Source: Galeopsis tetrahit
Lineage: Eukaryota > Streptophyta > Magnoliopsida > Lamiales > Lamiaceae
Reading direction: 5' to 3'
NCBI GenBank assembly: GCA_963675135.1
Contig: OY776122.1
Location: 20,586,881-20,650,880 of the forward strand
Length of the DNA stretch: 64,000 bases
The position numbers and the translations under genes were made by a program. Of this stretch, positions 42,690 through 53,000 are shown piece by piece. How positions within the stretch are numbered: position 1 is the first letter of the stretch; each line of letters opens with the position of its first letter. Below the pieces are notes generated by a model. The model saw only the letters and a program-made list of their open reading frames with translations, had not been told where the DNA came from and did not search any database.

Positions 42690-42930
42690 GACAAACTTGC
42701 GCGCATGGTTGTGTGCCGTTTTTACAAAGTTTTCAGATTGCCTCCCAGGTTTGCATCCCTCACTGAATTGGCCATTGAATCAATTGTGTCGAGAAGGTTT
42801 TTGAATTTGAGGCCTCGGGTGCGGACTTTTTGACGTCGTCACCCATAGCCAAAGTTTTCAGATTGCCTCTCGGGTTTGCATTTTCAGCTGAATTGGCTAT
42901 AGAATCAATTGTGTCGAGAAATTTTTGAAT
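42690..42930 (+). repeat. Monomer with a 32-bp internal deletion
   Basis: At 42,846-42,856 the sequence runs CATAGCCAAAGTTTTCAG, joining the middle of the monomer directly to the GTTTTCAG block. Compared with an intact relative near 34,360, 32 bp are missing. The lost segment lies between two copies of CAAA, which fits replication slippage or microhomology end joining. It is one of the few large indels in the main array. Confidence 0.85.
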
Positions 42931-45900
42931 TTGAGGCCTCGGGTGTGGAGTTTTTGACATCGTCGCCCATAGCCAAATTGCGTGCACGCTTGTGCGTCGT
43001 TTTTACAAAGTTTTCAGATTGCCTCCCGGGTTTGCATTTCCAGCTGAATTGGCTATAGAATCAATTGTGTCGAGAAAATTTTTGAATTTGAGGCCTCGGG
43101 TGCGGAGTTTTTGACGTCGTCGCCCATTGCCAAACTTGAGCGCAAGGTTGTGTGCCATTTTTACAAAGTTTTCAGATTGCCTCCCAGGTTTGCATCCCTC
43201 ACTGAATTGGCCATAGAATCAATTGTGTGGAGACGGTTTTTGAATTTGAGGCCTCGGGTGCGATGTTTTTAACGTCGTCGCCCATAGCCAAATTTGCGCA
43301 TGCTTGTGCGCCGTTTTTACAAAGTTTTCAGATTGCCTCCCGGGTTTGCATCTCCCACTGAATTGGCCATAGAATCAATTGTGTCGAGAAAGTTTTTGAA
43401 TTTAAGGCCTCGGGTGCGATGTTTTTGACGTCGTCGCCCATAGCCAAACTTGCGCGCATGGTTGTGTGCCATTTTTACAAAGTTTTCAAATTGCCTCCCA
43501 GGTTTGCATACCTCACTGAATTGGCCATAGAATCAATTGTGTCGAGACGGTTTTTGAATTTGAGGCCTCAGGTGCAAAGTTTTTAACGTCGTCGCCCATA
43601 GCCAAATTTGCGCATACTTGTGCGCCGTTTTTACAAAGTTTTCAGATTGCCTCCCGGGTTTGCATCTCCCACTGAATTGGCCATAGAATCAATTGTGTCG
43701 AGAAAGGTTTTGAATTTGAGGCCTCGGGTGCGGAGTTTTTGACGTCGTCGCCCATAGCCAAACTTGCGCGCATGGTTGTGTGCCGTTTTTACAAATTTTT
43801 AGATTGCCTCCCTGGTTTGCATCCCCCACTGAATTGGCCATAGAATCAATTGTGTCGAGACGGTTTTTGAATTTGAGGCCTCGGGTGCAAAGTGTTTAAC
43901 GTCGTCGCCAATAGCCAAATTTGCGTATGCTTGTGCGCCGTTTTTACAAAGTTTTCAGATTGCCTCCCGGGTTTGCATCTCCCACTGAATTGGCCATAGA
44001 ATCAATTGTGTCGAGAAAGGTTTTGAATTTGAGGCCTCGGGTGCGGAGTTTTTGACGTCGTCGCCCATAGCCAAACTTGCGCGCATGGTTGTGTGCCGTT
44101 TTTACAAAGTTTTCAGATTGCCTCCCAGGTTTGCATCCCTCACTGAATTGGCCATAGAATCAATTGTGTCGAGACGGTTTTTGAATTTGAGGCCTCGGGT
44201 GCGAAGTTTTTAACGTCGTCGCCCATAGCCAAATTTGCGCATGCTTGTGCGCCGTTTTTACAAAGTTTTCAGATTGCCTCCCGGGTTTGCATCTCCCACT
44301 CAATTGGCTATAGAATCAATTGTGTCGAGAAAGTTTTTGAATTTGAGGCCTCGGGTGCGATGTTTTTGACGTCGTCGCCCATAGCCAAACTTGCGCGCAT
44401 GGTTGTGTGCCATTTTTACAAAGTTTTCAGATTGCCTCCCAGGTTTGCATCCCTCACTGAATTGGCCATAGAATCAATTGTGTCGAGACAGTTTTTGAAT
44501 TTGAGGCCTCGGGTGCGGAGTTTTTTACGTCGTCGCATAACCAAACTTGCGCGCATGGTTGTGTGCCGTTTTTACAAAGTTTTCAGATTGCCTCCCAGGT
44601 TTGCATCCCTCACTGAATTGGCAATAGAATCAATTGTGTCGAGACAGTTTTTGAATTTGAGGCCTCGGGTGCGGAGTTTTTGACGTCGTCGCCCATAGCC
44701 AAATTGCGCGCACGCTTGTGTGCCGTTTTTACAAAGTTTTCAGATTGCCTCCCGGGTTTGCATTTCCCACTGAATTGGCCATAGAATCAATTGTGTCGAG
44801 ACGGTTTTTAAATTTGAGGCCTCGGGTGTGGAGATTTTGACGTCATCGCCCATAGCCAAATAGCGCGCACGCTTGTGCGACGTTTTTACAAAGTTTTCAG
44901 ATTGCCTCCCGGGTTTGAATTTCCCACTGAATTGGACATAGACTCAATTGTGTCGAGAAAATTTTTGAATTTGAGGCCTCGGGTGCGGAGTTTTTGACGT
45001 CGTCGCCCATAGTCAAACTTGCGCGCATGGTTGTGTGCCGTTTTTACAAAATTTTCAGATTGCCTCCCAGGTTTGCATCCCTCACTGAATTGGCCATAGA
45101 ATCAATTGTGTCGAGACGTTTTTGAATTTGAGGCCTCGGGTGCAATGTTTTTAACGTCGTCGCCCATAGCCAAATTTGCGCATGCTTGTGCGCCGTTTTT
45201 ACAAAGTTTTCAGATTGCCTCCCGGGTTTGCATCTCCCACTGAATTGGCCATAGAATCAATTGTGTCGAGAAAGGTTTTGAATTTGAGGCCTCGGGTGCG
45301 GAGTTTTTGACGTCGTCGCCCATTGCCAAACTTGCGCGCATGGTTGTGTGCCGTTTTTACAAATTTTTAGATTGCCTCCCTGGTTTGCATCCCTCACTGA
45401 ATTGGCCATAGAATCAATTGTGTCGAGAAAGCTTTTGAATTTGAGGCCTCGGGTGCACAGTTTTTGACTTCGTCGCCCATAGCCAAATTACGCGCATGCT
45501 TGTGCGCCATTTTTACAAAGTTTTCAGATTGCCTCCCGGGTTTGCATTTCCCACTTAATTGGCCATATAATCAATTGTGTCGAGAAAGTTTTTGAATTTG
45601 AGGCCTCGGGTGCAGATTTTTTGATGTCGTCGCCCATACCCAAACTTGCGCGCATGGTTGTGTGCCGTTTTTACAAAGTTTTCAGATTGCCTCCCAGGTT
45701 TGCATCCCTCACTGAATTGGCCATAGAATCAATTGTGTCGAGACAGTTTTTGAATTTGAGGCCTCGGGTGCGGAGTTTTTTACGTCGTCGCCCATAGCCA
45801 AACTTGCGCGCATGGTTGTGTGCCGTTTTTACAAAGTTTTCAGATTGCCTCCCAGGTTTGCATCCCTCACTGAATTGGCAATAGAATCAATTGTGTCGAG

Positions 45901-46189
45901 ACGGTTTTTGAATTTGAGGCCTCGGGTGCGGAGTTTTTGACGTCGTCGCCCATAGCAAAATTGCGCGCACGCTTGTGTGCCGTTTTTACAAAGTTTTCAG
46001 ATTGCCTATCGGGTTTGCATTTCCAGCTGAATTGGCTATAGAATCAATTGTGTCGAGAAATTTTTTGAATTTGAGGCCTCGGGTGCGGAGTTTTTTACGT
46101 CGTCGCCCATAGCCAAACTTGCGCGCATGGTTGTGTGCCGTTTTTACAAAGTTTTCAGATTGCCTCCCAGGTTTGCATCCCTCACTGAA

Positions 46190-47560
46190 TTGGCCATAGA
46201 ATCAATTGTGTCGAGACAGTTTTTGAATTTGAGGCCTCGGGTGCGGAGTTTTTAACGTCGTCGCCCATAGCCAAATTGCGCGCACGCTTGTGCGCCGTTT
46301 TTACAAAGTTTTCAGATTGCCTCTCGGGTTTGCATTTCCAGCTGAATTGGCCATAGAATCAATTGTGCCGAATTTTTTTTTGAATTTGAGGCCTCGGGTG
46401 CGGAGTTTTTGATGTCGTCGCCCATAGCCAAACTTGCGCGCATGGTTGTGTGCCGTTTTTACAAAGTTTTCAGATTGTCTCCCAAGTTTGCATCCCTCAC
46501 TGAACTGGTCATAGAATCAATTGTGTCGAGACGGTTTTTGAATTTGAGGCCTCGGGTGCGGAGTTTTTGACGTCGTCGCCCATAGCCAAATTGCGTGCAC
46601 GCTTGTGCGCCGTTTTTACAAAGTTTTTAGATTGCCTCCCAGGTTTGAATTTCCTACTGAATTGGCCATAGAATCAATTGTGTCAAGAAAGTTTTTGAAT
46701 TTGAGGCCTCGGGTGCGGATTTTTTAACGTCGTCGCCCATAGCCAAACTTGCGCGCATGGTTGTGTGCCGTTTTTACAAAGTTTTCAGATTGCCTCCCAG
46801 GTTTGCATCCCTCACTGAATTGGCCATAGAATCAATTATGTCGAGACAGTTTTTGAATTTGAGGCCTCGGGTGCGGAGTTTTTTACGTCGTCGCCCATAG
46901 CCAAACTTGCGCGCATGGTTGTGTGCCGTTTTTACAAAGTTTTCAGATTGCCTCCCAGGTTTGCATCCCTCACTGAATTGGCCATAGAATCAATTGTGTC
47001 GAGACAGTTTTTGAATTTGAGGCCTCGGGTGCGGAGTTTTTGACGTCGTCGCCCATAGCCAAATTGCGCGCACGCTTATGCGCCGTTTTTACAAAGTTTT
47101 CAGATTGCCTCTCGGGTTTGCATTTCCAGCTGAATTGGCCATAGAATCAATTGTGCCGAATTTTTTTTTGAATTTGAGGCCTCGGGTGCGGAGTTTTTGA
47201 TGTCGTCGCCCATAGCCAAACTTGCGCGCATGGTTGTGTGCCGTTTTTACAAAGTTTTTAGATTGTCTCCCAAGTTTGCATCCCTCACTGAATTGGCCAT
47301 AGAATCAATTGTGTCGAGACGGTTTTTGAATTTGAGGCCTCGGGTGCGGAGTTTTTGACGTCGTCGCCCATAGCCAAATTGCGTGCACGCTTGTGCGCCG
47401 TTTTTACAAAGTTTTCAGATTGCCTCCCGGGTTTGAATTTCCTACTGAATTGGCCATAGAATCAATTGTGTCAAGAAAGTTTTTGAATTTGAGGCCTCGG
47501 GTGTGGATTTTTTAACGTCGTCGCCCATAGCCAAACTTGCGCGCATGGTTATGTGCCGTT
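46190..47560 (+). repeat. Internal five-monomer (788-bp) duplication within copy A
   Basis: The unusual monomer with TTGTGCCG followed by a run of eight or nine T occurs at 46,363 and 47,151, 788 bp apart. Neighbouring variants (CAGATTGTCTCCCAAG, GCGTGCACGC, TTTCCTACTGAATTGG) recur at the same spacing. The same pair is present in copy B near 52,630 and 53,418, so this duplication is older than the 6,267-bp one. Confidence 0.82.
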
Positions 47561-48523
47561 TTTACAAAGTTTTCAGATTGCCTCCCAGGTTTGCATCCCT
47601 CACTGAATTGGCCATAGAATCAATTGTGTCGAGACGGTTTTTGAATTTGAGGCCTCGGGTGCAAAGTTTTTAACGTCGTCGCCCATAGCCAAATTTGTGC
47701 ATGCTTGTGCGCCGTTTTTACAAAGTTTTCAGATTGCCTCCCGGGTTTGCATCTCCCACTGAATTGGCCATAGAATAAATTGTGTCGAGAAAGGTTTTGA
47801 ATTTGAGGCCTCGGGTGCGGATGTTTTGACGTCGTAGCCCATAGCCAAACTTGCGCGCATGGTTATGTGCCGTTTTTACAAAGTTTTCAGATTGCCTCCC
47901 AGGTTTGCATCCCTCACTGAATTGGCTATAGAATCAATTGTGTCGAGACGGTTTTTGAATTTGAGGCCTCGGGTGAAAATTTTTTAACGTCGTCGCCCAT
48001 AGCCAAATTTGCGCATGCTTGTGCGCCGTTTTTACAAAGTTTTCAGATTGCCTCCCGGGTTTGCATCTCCCACTGAATTGGCCATAGAAAAAATTGGGTC
48101 GAGAAAGGTTTTGAATTTGAGGCCTCGGGTGCGGAGTTTTTGACGTCGTCGCCCATAGCCAAACTTGCGCGCATGGTTGTGTGTCGTTTTTACAAAGTTT
48201 TCAGATTGCCTCCCTAGTTTGCATCCCTCAATGAATTGGCCATAGAATAAATTATGTCGAGACGGTTTTTGAATTTGAGGCCTCGGGTGCAGAGTTTTTG
48301 ACTTCGTCGCCCATAGCCAAATTGCGCGCATGATTGTGCGCCGTTTTTACAAAGTTTTCAGATTACCTCCCAGGTTTGCATTACCCACTGAATTAGCCAT
48401 AGAATCAATTGTGTCGAGAAAGTTTTTGAATTTGAGGCCTCGGGTGCAGAGTTTTTGACATCGTCGCCCATAGCCAAACTTGGGCGCATAGTTGTGTGTC
48501 GTTTTTACAAAGTTTTCAGATTG

Positions 48524-48528
48524 CCTCC
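48524..48528 (+). repeat. Target-site duplication, left of LTR copy 1 (CCTCC)
   Basis: CCTCC comes directly before the LTR start TGTTG and again directly after its end CAACA (50,070-50,074). In an uninterrupted monomer this place reads GATTGCCTCCCAGG, with CCTCC once. A 5-bp duplication is the usual footprint of LTR-retrotransposon integrase. Confidence 0.93.
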
Positions 48529-48698
48529 TGTTGTTCCCTGAGACGAGTGTAAGATCAATTGACTTGATGTCTGCTGATTGTGTGGAAAATAGACTAACTC
48601 TTCAAAGTAACTAGTCCGCTGATTTCACTAGGGGCCTAGGACTAGTTAGTCGGCTGATTAATTGCTTATCGGAGTTAAGTGCGGAATTGTAGTGTGCC

Positions 48699-48706
48699 TA
48701 TAAATA
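48699..48706 (+). promoter_or_regulatory. TATA-like box in LTR copy 1 (TATAAATA)
   Basis: TATAAATA lies 170 bp into the LTR, within GTGCCTATAAATATTATAC, and is kept in all three copies (54,966 and 58,714 in the others). It is a plausible core promoter for the original element; whether it is used now is unknown. Confidence 0.5.
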
Positions 48707-48779
48707 TTATACTCGTCTATTTAATAAATACAGTGTCTAAAACATTTTATGCACAAATATGTATGAAAAGACTTGAAAT

Positions 48780-49020
48780 GTAAAGTGCAGAATGTAAATA
48801 ACACATTGATTTATAGTGGTTCGGATATACGTTCCTACGTCCACTCTCACGTCCTAACGTGATGTTTAATCCCTTTTATTTACCACAAATTACAAGGGTC
48901 TTGACATTTATAGTCCCAAGGGTAGGACTTTGAGATTTGAGCCGTCCTAACAACTGCGGTCTCCACAAGTGATTGTAAGCACTTGCACTTCCCCACAAGT
49001 GATTGTAAGCACTTGCACTT
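48780..49020 (+). other. Block conserved among all LTR-like elements here
   Basis: From GTAAAGTGCAG through AGCACTTGCACTT, this segment is shared by the three solo LTRs and by both LTR-like arms at 62,490-62,690 and 63,735-63,950 (the latter on the opposite strand), although the sequence around it differs. It holds two dyads: CACGT-CCTA-ACGTG (48,848-48,861) and CAAGTG-N8-CACTTG in the following repeats. Similar GTGGTTCGG-type stretches are, to my knowledge, common in plant LTRs; the function is not established here. Confidence 0.7.
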
Positions 49021-49050
49021 GAACTCCACAAGTGATTATAGAGCACTTGG
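48963..49050 (+). repeat. Three short direct repeats in the LTR (about 30 bp each)
   Basis: Units beginning CCACAAGTGATTGTAAGC start at 48,963 and 48,993, with a diverged third unit at about 49,023. Each contains the inverted pair CAAGTG/CACTTG separated by 8 bases. LTR copies 2 and 3 have the same three units, whereas the element at 62,144 has only one. Confidence 0.85.
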
Positions 49051-49605
49051 ACTCTTTACAATGATGAACACTCAACTTGGCTTCTAGGGGTTTATGGTAG
49101 AAGATGGGTTTTGTGTATATGAACTAGGTGAGAATTTCCCTTACAATCTGTTTTAGCCTCATGCTAGGATTGGGAAATTCTCTCTAAGCTATGGATATAT
49201 ATGAGTGGCTGCACTGGCTTAGATGTTATGAGTTCACTCACTGGGGATGAGGTGATGCTTGTTGAATCTTCATGAACGATCTTCTTGAGCTCTTCTTTAT
49301 TTCTTGACTTTAAGGACTTTGCTCGACCTCTGCATCTCACACCTCTTCACTCCAAATGATGTAAGAACTGAACTCATTTATGTAGTGTTTGAGTTTGAAT
49401 GTTACCGTTGGATGATGGCATTCAAAACTCCACTAATTGAGGAATTGGCAATCTCTTGATATGATATGATTGAATATTACCATTGTCATGTAATTTCAAT
49501 CATATCTTTGACTTTCCTTTCTTGTACGTATCTTGTCAATCCTTGACTTCAACTCTGATTGGCCTTCCTTTAATTGGGTACTCATCTGATCTTTCTTTTA
49601 GGCTT

Positions 49606-49798
49606 CTGCTGTCTTTTACTCAGCTGCTGTCTTTACCCCGCTGCTGTCTATACTCAGCTGCCTTTTACTCAGCTGTCTTTACTCAGCTGTCTTTACACAG
49701 CTGCTGTTTCTTCTCAGCTGCTGTCTTTACTCTGCTGTCTTTACTCAGCTGTCTTTACACAGCTGCTGTCTTTACTCTGCTGTCTTTACTCAGCTGGT
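49606..49798 (+). repeat. CAGCTG-rich minisatellite in the LTR
   Basis: Degenerate tandem repeat with a unit close to CTCAGCTGTCTTTA, alternating with CTGCTGTCTTTA. It gives the overlapping Leu/Cys/Ser-rich open frames seen in this LTR. Copy 3 has fewer units (59,625-59,780), which explains most of its shorter length. Confidence 0.88.
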
Positions 49799-49981
49799 TG
49801 TAAGATGACTTCTACTCAGCTTGTAAGAAGACTTCTACTCATCTTACTCTTACTCTTCTTATCCTATAAGATGAGTTTAACTCATCTTATCAGGAGACTT
49901 CTGGTCTTGGTCTTCTCTTCTCTTCTTGAGCATTGGCATGTCTTCTCTTCTAACCAGAGTCCTATCTATTACAAGATGTAT

Positions 49982-49987
49982 AATAAA
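49982..49987 (+). promoter_or_regulatory. Possible polyadenylation signal in LTR copy 1 (AATAAA)
   Basis: AATAAA occurs 83 bp before the LTR end, within GTATAATAAAGTTG, and recurs in the other copies. It suits the R region of a plus-strand element but is a short, common motif. Confidence 0.3.
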
Positions 49988-50069
49988 GTTGTCAATACAA
50001 TACAAATTATCCTATTACATGTTTGATTTGGTTTATCAAAACTAAACTAGGGATATTCATATCCCAACA

Positions 50070-53000
50070 CCTCCCAGGTTTGCATCCCTCACTGAATTGG
50101 CCATAGAATCAATTGTGTCAAGACGGTTTTTGAATTTGAGGTCTCGGGTGCAGAGTTTTTGACGTCGTCGCCCATAGCCAAACTTGCGTGCATGGTTGTG
50201 TGTCGTTTTTACAAAGTTTTCAGATTGCCTCCCTGGTTTGCATCCCTCACTGAATTGGCCATAGAATCAATTGTGTCGAGACGGTTTTTGAATTTGAGGC
50301 CTCGGGTGCAGAGTTTTTGACATCGTCGCCCATAGCCAAATTGCGCGCATGCTTGTGCGCCGTTTTTACAAAGTTTTCAGATTGCTTCCCGGGTTTGCAT
50401 TTCCCACTAAATTGGCCATTGAATCAATTGTGTCGAGAAAGTTTTTGAATTTGAGGCCTCGGGTGTGGAGTTTTTCACGTCGTCGCCCATAGCCAAACTT
50501 GCGCGCATGGTTGTGTGCCGTTTTTACAAAGTTTTCAGATTGCCTCCCAGGTTTGCATCCCTCACTGAATTGGCAATAGAATCAATTGTGTCGAGACGGT
50601 TTTTGAATTTGAGGCCTCGGGTGCGGAGTTTTTGACGTCGTCGCCCATAGCCAAATTGCGTGCACGCTTGTGCGCCGTTTTTACAAAGTTTTCAGATTGC
50701 CTCCCGGGTTTGAATTTCCTACTGAATTGGCCATAGAATCAATTGTGTCAAGAAAGTTTTTGAATTTGAGGCCTCGGGTGTGGATTTTTTAACGTCGTCG
50801 CCCATAGCCAAACTTGCGCGCATGGTTGTGTGCCGTTTTTACAAAGTTTTCAGATTGCCTCCCAGGTTTGCATCCCTCACTGAATTGGCAATAGAATCAA
50901 TTGTGTCGAGACAGTTTTTGAATTTGAGGCCTCGGGTGCGGAGTTTTTGACGTCGTCGCCCATAGCCAAATTGCGCGCACGCTTGTGTGCCGTTTTTACA
51001 AAGTTTTCAGATTGCCTCCCGGGTTTGCATTTCCCACTGAATTGGCCATAGAATCAATTGTGTCGAGACGGTTTTTAAATTTGAGGCCTCGGGTGTGGAG
51101 ATTTTGACGTCATCGCCCATAGCCAAATAGCGCGCACGCTTGTGCGACGTTTTTACAAAGTTTTCAGATTGCCTCCCGGGTTTGAATTTCCCACTGAATT
51201 GGACATAGACTCAATTGTGTCGAGAAAATTTTTGAATTTGAGGCCTCGGGTGCGGAGTTTTTGACGTCGTCGCCCATAGTCAAACTTGCGCGCATGGTTG
51301 TGTGCCGTTTTTACAAAATTTTCAGATTGCCTCCCAGGTTTGCATCCCTCACTGAATTGGCCATAGAATCAATTGTGTCGAGACGTTTTTGAATTTGAGG
51401 CCTCGGGTGCAATGTTTTTAACGTCGTCGCCCATAGCCAAATTTGCGCATGCTTGTGCGCCGTTTTTACAAAGTTTTCAGATTGCCTCCCGGGTTTGCAT
51501 CTCCCACTGAATTGGCCATAGAATCAATTGTGTCGAGAAAGGTTTTGAATTTGAGGCCTCGGGTGCGGAGTTTTTGACGTCGTCGCCCATTGCCAAACTT
51601 GCGCGCATGGTTGTGTGCCGTTTTTACAAATTTTTAGATTGCCTCCCTGGTTTGCATCCCTCACTGAATTGGCCATAGAATCAATTGTGTCGAGAAAGCT
51701 TTTGAATTTGAGGCCTCGGGTGCACAGTTTTTGACTTCGTCGCCCATAGCCAAATTACGCGCATGCTTGTGCGCCATTTTTACAAAGTTTTCAGATTGCC
51801 TCCCGGGTTTGCATTTCCCACTTAATTGGCCATATAATCAATTGTGTCGAGAAAGTTTTTGAATTTGAGGCCTCGGGTGCAGATTTTTTGATGTCGTCGC
51901 CCATACCCAAACTTGCGCGCATGGTTGTGTGCCGTTTTTACAAAGTTTTCAGATTGCCTCCCAGGTTTGCATCCCTCACTGAATTGGCCATAGAATCAAT
52001 TGTGTCGAGACAGTTTTTGAATTTGAGGCCTCGGGTGCGGAGTTTTTTACGTCGTCGCCCATAGCCAAACTTGCGCGCATGGTTGTGTGCCGTTTTTACA
52101 AAGTTTTCAGATTGCCTCCCAGGTTTGCATCCCTCACTGAATTGGCAATAGAATCAATTGTGTCGAGACGGTTTTTGAATTTGAGGCCTCGGGTGCGGAG
52201 TTTTTGACGTCGTCGCCCATAGCAAAATTGCGCGCACGCTTGTGTGCCGTTTTTACAAAGTTTTCAGATTGCCTATCGGGTTTGCATTTCCAGCTGAATT
52301 GGCTATAGAATCAATTGTGTCGAGAAATTTTTTGAATTTGAGGCCTCGGGTGCGGAGTTTTTTACGTCGTCGCCCATAGCCAAACTTGCGCGCATGGTTG
52401 TGTGCCGTTTTTACAAAGTTTTCAGATTGCCTCCCAGGTTTGCATCCCTCACTGAATTGGCCATAGAATCAATTGTGTCGAGACAGTTTTTGAATTTGAG
52501 GCCTCGGGTGCGGAGTTTTTAACGTCGTCGCCCATAGCCAAATTGCGCGCACGCTTGTGCGCCGTTTTTACAAAGTTTTCAGATTGCCTCTCGGGTTTGC
52601 ATTTCCAGCTGAATTGGCCATAGAATCAATTGTGCCGAATTTTTTTTTGAATTTGAGGCCTCGGGTGCGGAGTTTTTGATGTCGTCGCCCATAGCCAAAC
52701 TTGCGCGCATGGTTGTGTGCCGTTTTTACAAAGTTTTCAGATTGTCTCCCAAGTTTGCATCCCTCACTGAATTGGTCATAGAATCAATTGTGTCGAGACG
52801 GTTTTTGAATTTGAGGCCTCGGGTGCGGAGTTTTTGACGTCGTCGCCCATAGCCAAATTGCGTGCACGCTTGTGCGCCGTTTTTACAAAGTTTTTAGATT
52901 GCCTCCCAGGTTTGAATTTCCTACTGAATTGGCCATAGAATCAATTGTGTCAAGAAAGTTTTTGAATTTGAGGCCTCGGGTGCGGATTTTTTAACGTCGT

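Larger units (their letters stand above)
1..48528 (+). repeat. Satellite array, main block, about 308 monomers of 157/158 bp
   Basis: Head-to-tail tandem array with no other sequence inside it. The anchor TCAATTGTGTCGAG starts near 1, 159, 316 and 474, giving a period of 157-158. Each monomer carries AGGCCT, GACGTC, GCGCGC and CAATTG in most copies. Two main types differ by one base of length (CAAATTGCGC against CAAACTTGCGC) and by CCCGGG against CCCAGG, and often alternate as a 315-bp dimer. A further type has CATTTGTGTCGAG and ACAAATTTTTAG. The period is not a multiple of three and short indels occur, so open frames never run far; the roughly 60-110 residue frames that recur are translations of the repeat, not genes. 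The array is already under way at base 1. I do not recognise the family by name. Confidence 0.97.
48529..50069 (+). mobile_element. Solo LTR-like element, copy 1 (1,541 bp)
   Basis: Starts TGTTG and ends CAACA, with the 5-bp duplication CCTCC on both sides and satellite resuming in phase. There is no internal region, primer-binding site or second LTR, so it looks like a solo LTR left by recombination between the two LTRs of a full element. Visible parts in order: TATA-like box (48,699), a conserved block with ATAGTGGTTCGGATATAC (48,813-48,830), three 30-bp direct repeats (48,963-49,050), a CAGCTG-rich minisatellite (49,606-49,798), and AATAAA (49,982). The orientation is suggested by the TATA box and AATAAA. 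Superfamily (copia or gypsy) cannot be told without an internal region. An open frame of 150 codons at 49,574-50,026 is Leu/Cys/Ser-rich because of the minisatellite and is not taken as a gene. Confidence 0.88.
44540..50806 (+). repeat. Composite higher-order unit of 6,267 bp (30 monomers plus solo LTR), copy A
   Basis: Repeats at an offset of exactly 6,267 bp. Markers include the variant GTGGAGATTTTGACGTCATCG with its GGCCTC at 44,818, 51,085 and 57,352, and the LTR starts at 48,529 and 54,796. Length is accounted for as 30 monomers (4,721 bp) plus LTR and target duplication (1,546 bp). Upstream homology breaks at about 44,534-44,539, where this copy reads CGTCGCATAACC. Copies A and B differ at only a few sites that I noticed, for example AACTGGTC against AATTGGTC near 46,504. 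Confidence 0.92.

Noticed and set aside
1..48528. CRISPR array
   Set aside because: The whole 157-bp unit repeats without unique spacers, and all other signs point to a eukaryotic nuclear satellite.
1..48528. CENP-B-box-like motif in the monomer
   Set aside because: I looked for the TTCG...CGGGA arrangement and found no convincing match. The CCCGGG site has the wrong context.
1..48528. 5S rRNA or tRNA tandem array
   Set aside because: The monomer has no A/B/C-box arrangement or 5S-like sequence, and I see no foldable tRNA in it.
49574..50026. 150-codon hydrophobic open frame in LTR copy 1 (also 55,841-56,293 in copy 2)
   Set aside because: Its Leu/Cys/Ser-rich composition comes from the CAGCTG minisatellite, an overlapping frame (49,483-49,803) has the same look, and copy 3 shortens and changes it.
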